From assembly GCA_017535945.1 (NCBI GenBank), contig JAFXTJ010000033.1:1-41388 (forward strand): DNA of 41,388 nt, read 5' to 3'. The DNA is from Lachnospiraceae bacterium. Its GTDB lineage: Bacteria; Bacillota; Clostridia; Lachnospirales; Lachnospiraceae. The position numbers were made by a program, and so were the translations under genes. The notes beneath the pieces were generated by a model. That model did not search any database and was not told the DNA's origin. It worked only from the letters and a program-made list of their open reading frames with translations. Positions 41,335 to 41,388 of this stretch are shown here, in pieces (position 1 is the first letter of the stretch; each line of letters starts with the position of its first letter).

Positions 41335-41388
41335 ATGAAAAAGAGACTTATGGTCCTGGCGCTCATTGCGGCGCAGATCATCATGACA
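41335..41388 (+). CDS. start of an exported or membrane protein gene (cut by window end)
   Basis: Only 18 codons are visible: basic MKKR then LMVLALIAAQIIMT, the look of a signal peptide or first membrane helix. AAAGGA lies 5 nt before ATG 41335; an in-frame ATG at 41329 is less well spaced. It starts 14 nt after the exo-oligoxylanase stop, so it is probably in the same transcript. Confidence 0.6.
   Translation, partial: MKKRLMVLALIAAQIIMT

Noticed and set aside
1-41388. CRISPR arrays, insertion sequences, phage genes, attachment sites, DnaA-box clusters or defence systems.
   Set aside because: No direct-repeat arrays, transposase or integrase motifs, or origin-like box clusters were seen on either strand.

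Overview
The window looks like chromosomal backbone from a fairly GC-rich Firmicute, most likely a Lachnospiraceae-type Clostridium relative. The evidence is the gene order pta-ackA-rpmF-plsX-acpP-rnc-smc-ftsY, a RecU resolvase, a DUF6465-like protein, the TIGR03960/TIGR03936 pair, strong AGGAGG ribosome sites and sigma-A promoters of TTGACA/TATAAT type. A GH8 exo-oligoxylanase at the right end points to a plant-fibre-degrading gut or rumen habitat. This is inference from content; there is no rRNA in the window. I see no phage, insertion sequence, CRISPR array or origin.

Layout, left to right. (1) 1-3052: three overlapping genes for a condensation/acyltransferase-like protein (cut by the window edge), a zinc-ribbon membrane protein and a pectinacetylesterase/Notum-like hydrolase. 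(2) 3200-4380: truA, then on the minus strand a tRNA-Ala(CGC) with a small DUF6465-like gene just downstream. (3) 4516-9098: envelope glycan genes, namely a YfhO-type membrane protein, a YdjC/ChbG deacetylase and a convergent GtrB-like glycosyltransferase. (4) 9141-12769: TmcAL (tRNA acetate ligase) divergent from pta-ackA. (5) 12896-19760: rpmF on its own promoter and terminator, then plsX-acpP-rnc-smc-ftsY on another promoter. (6) 19776-24667: threonine ammonia-lyase with a Lys-rich N-terminal tail, followed in overlapping order by three membrane-anchored extracellular proteins: a GH25 lysozyme, a TlpA-like thioredoxin and a clostripain-family protease with an acidic decapeptide-repeat tail. 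(7) 24766-26301: a small secreted protein (minus) and an orphan short flagellin-like protein whose promoter contains a perfect 14-bp palindrome. (8) 26388-32635: a type IIA topoisomerase A subunit, rsmD, coaD, two conserved unknowns, an RluA-family pseudouridine synthase and recU. (9) 32715-37476: a partial histidine operon with a HisZ-HisG fusion, hisD, hisB and a HisIE carrying a HisA/HisF-like N-terminal half-barrel. (10) 37479-41388: a radical SAM protein, its DUF2344 partner, a GH8 exo-oligoxylanase and the start of a gene for an exported protein.

Most genes are housekeeping. The points that stand out are the surface lysozyme/thioredoxin/protease operon with its tandem-repeat tail, the regulated orphan flagellin, the HisZG fusion and the HisA/F-HisIE fusion, two probable leaderless minus-strand transcripts, and the tRNA-mRNA co-transcript. 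All positions and motifs were read by eye. Family names come from motif recognition, not from searches.
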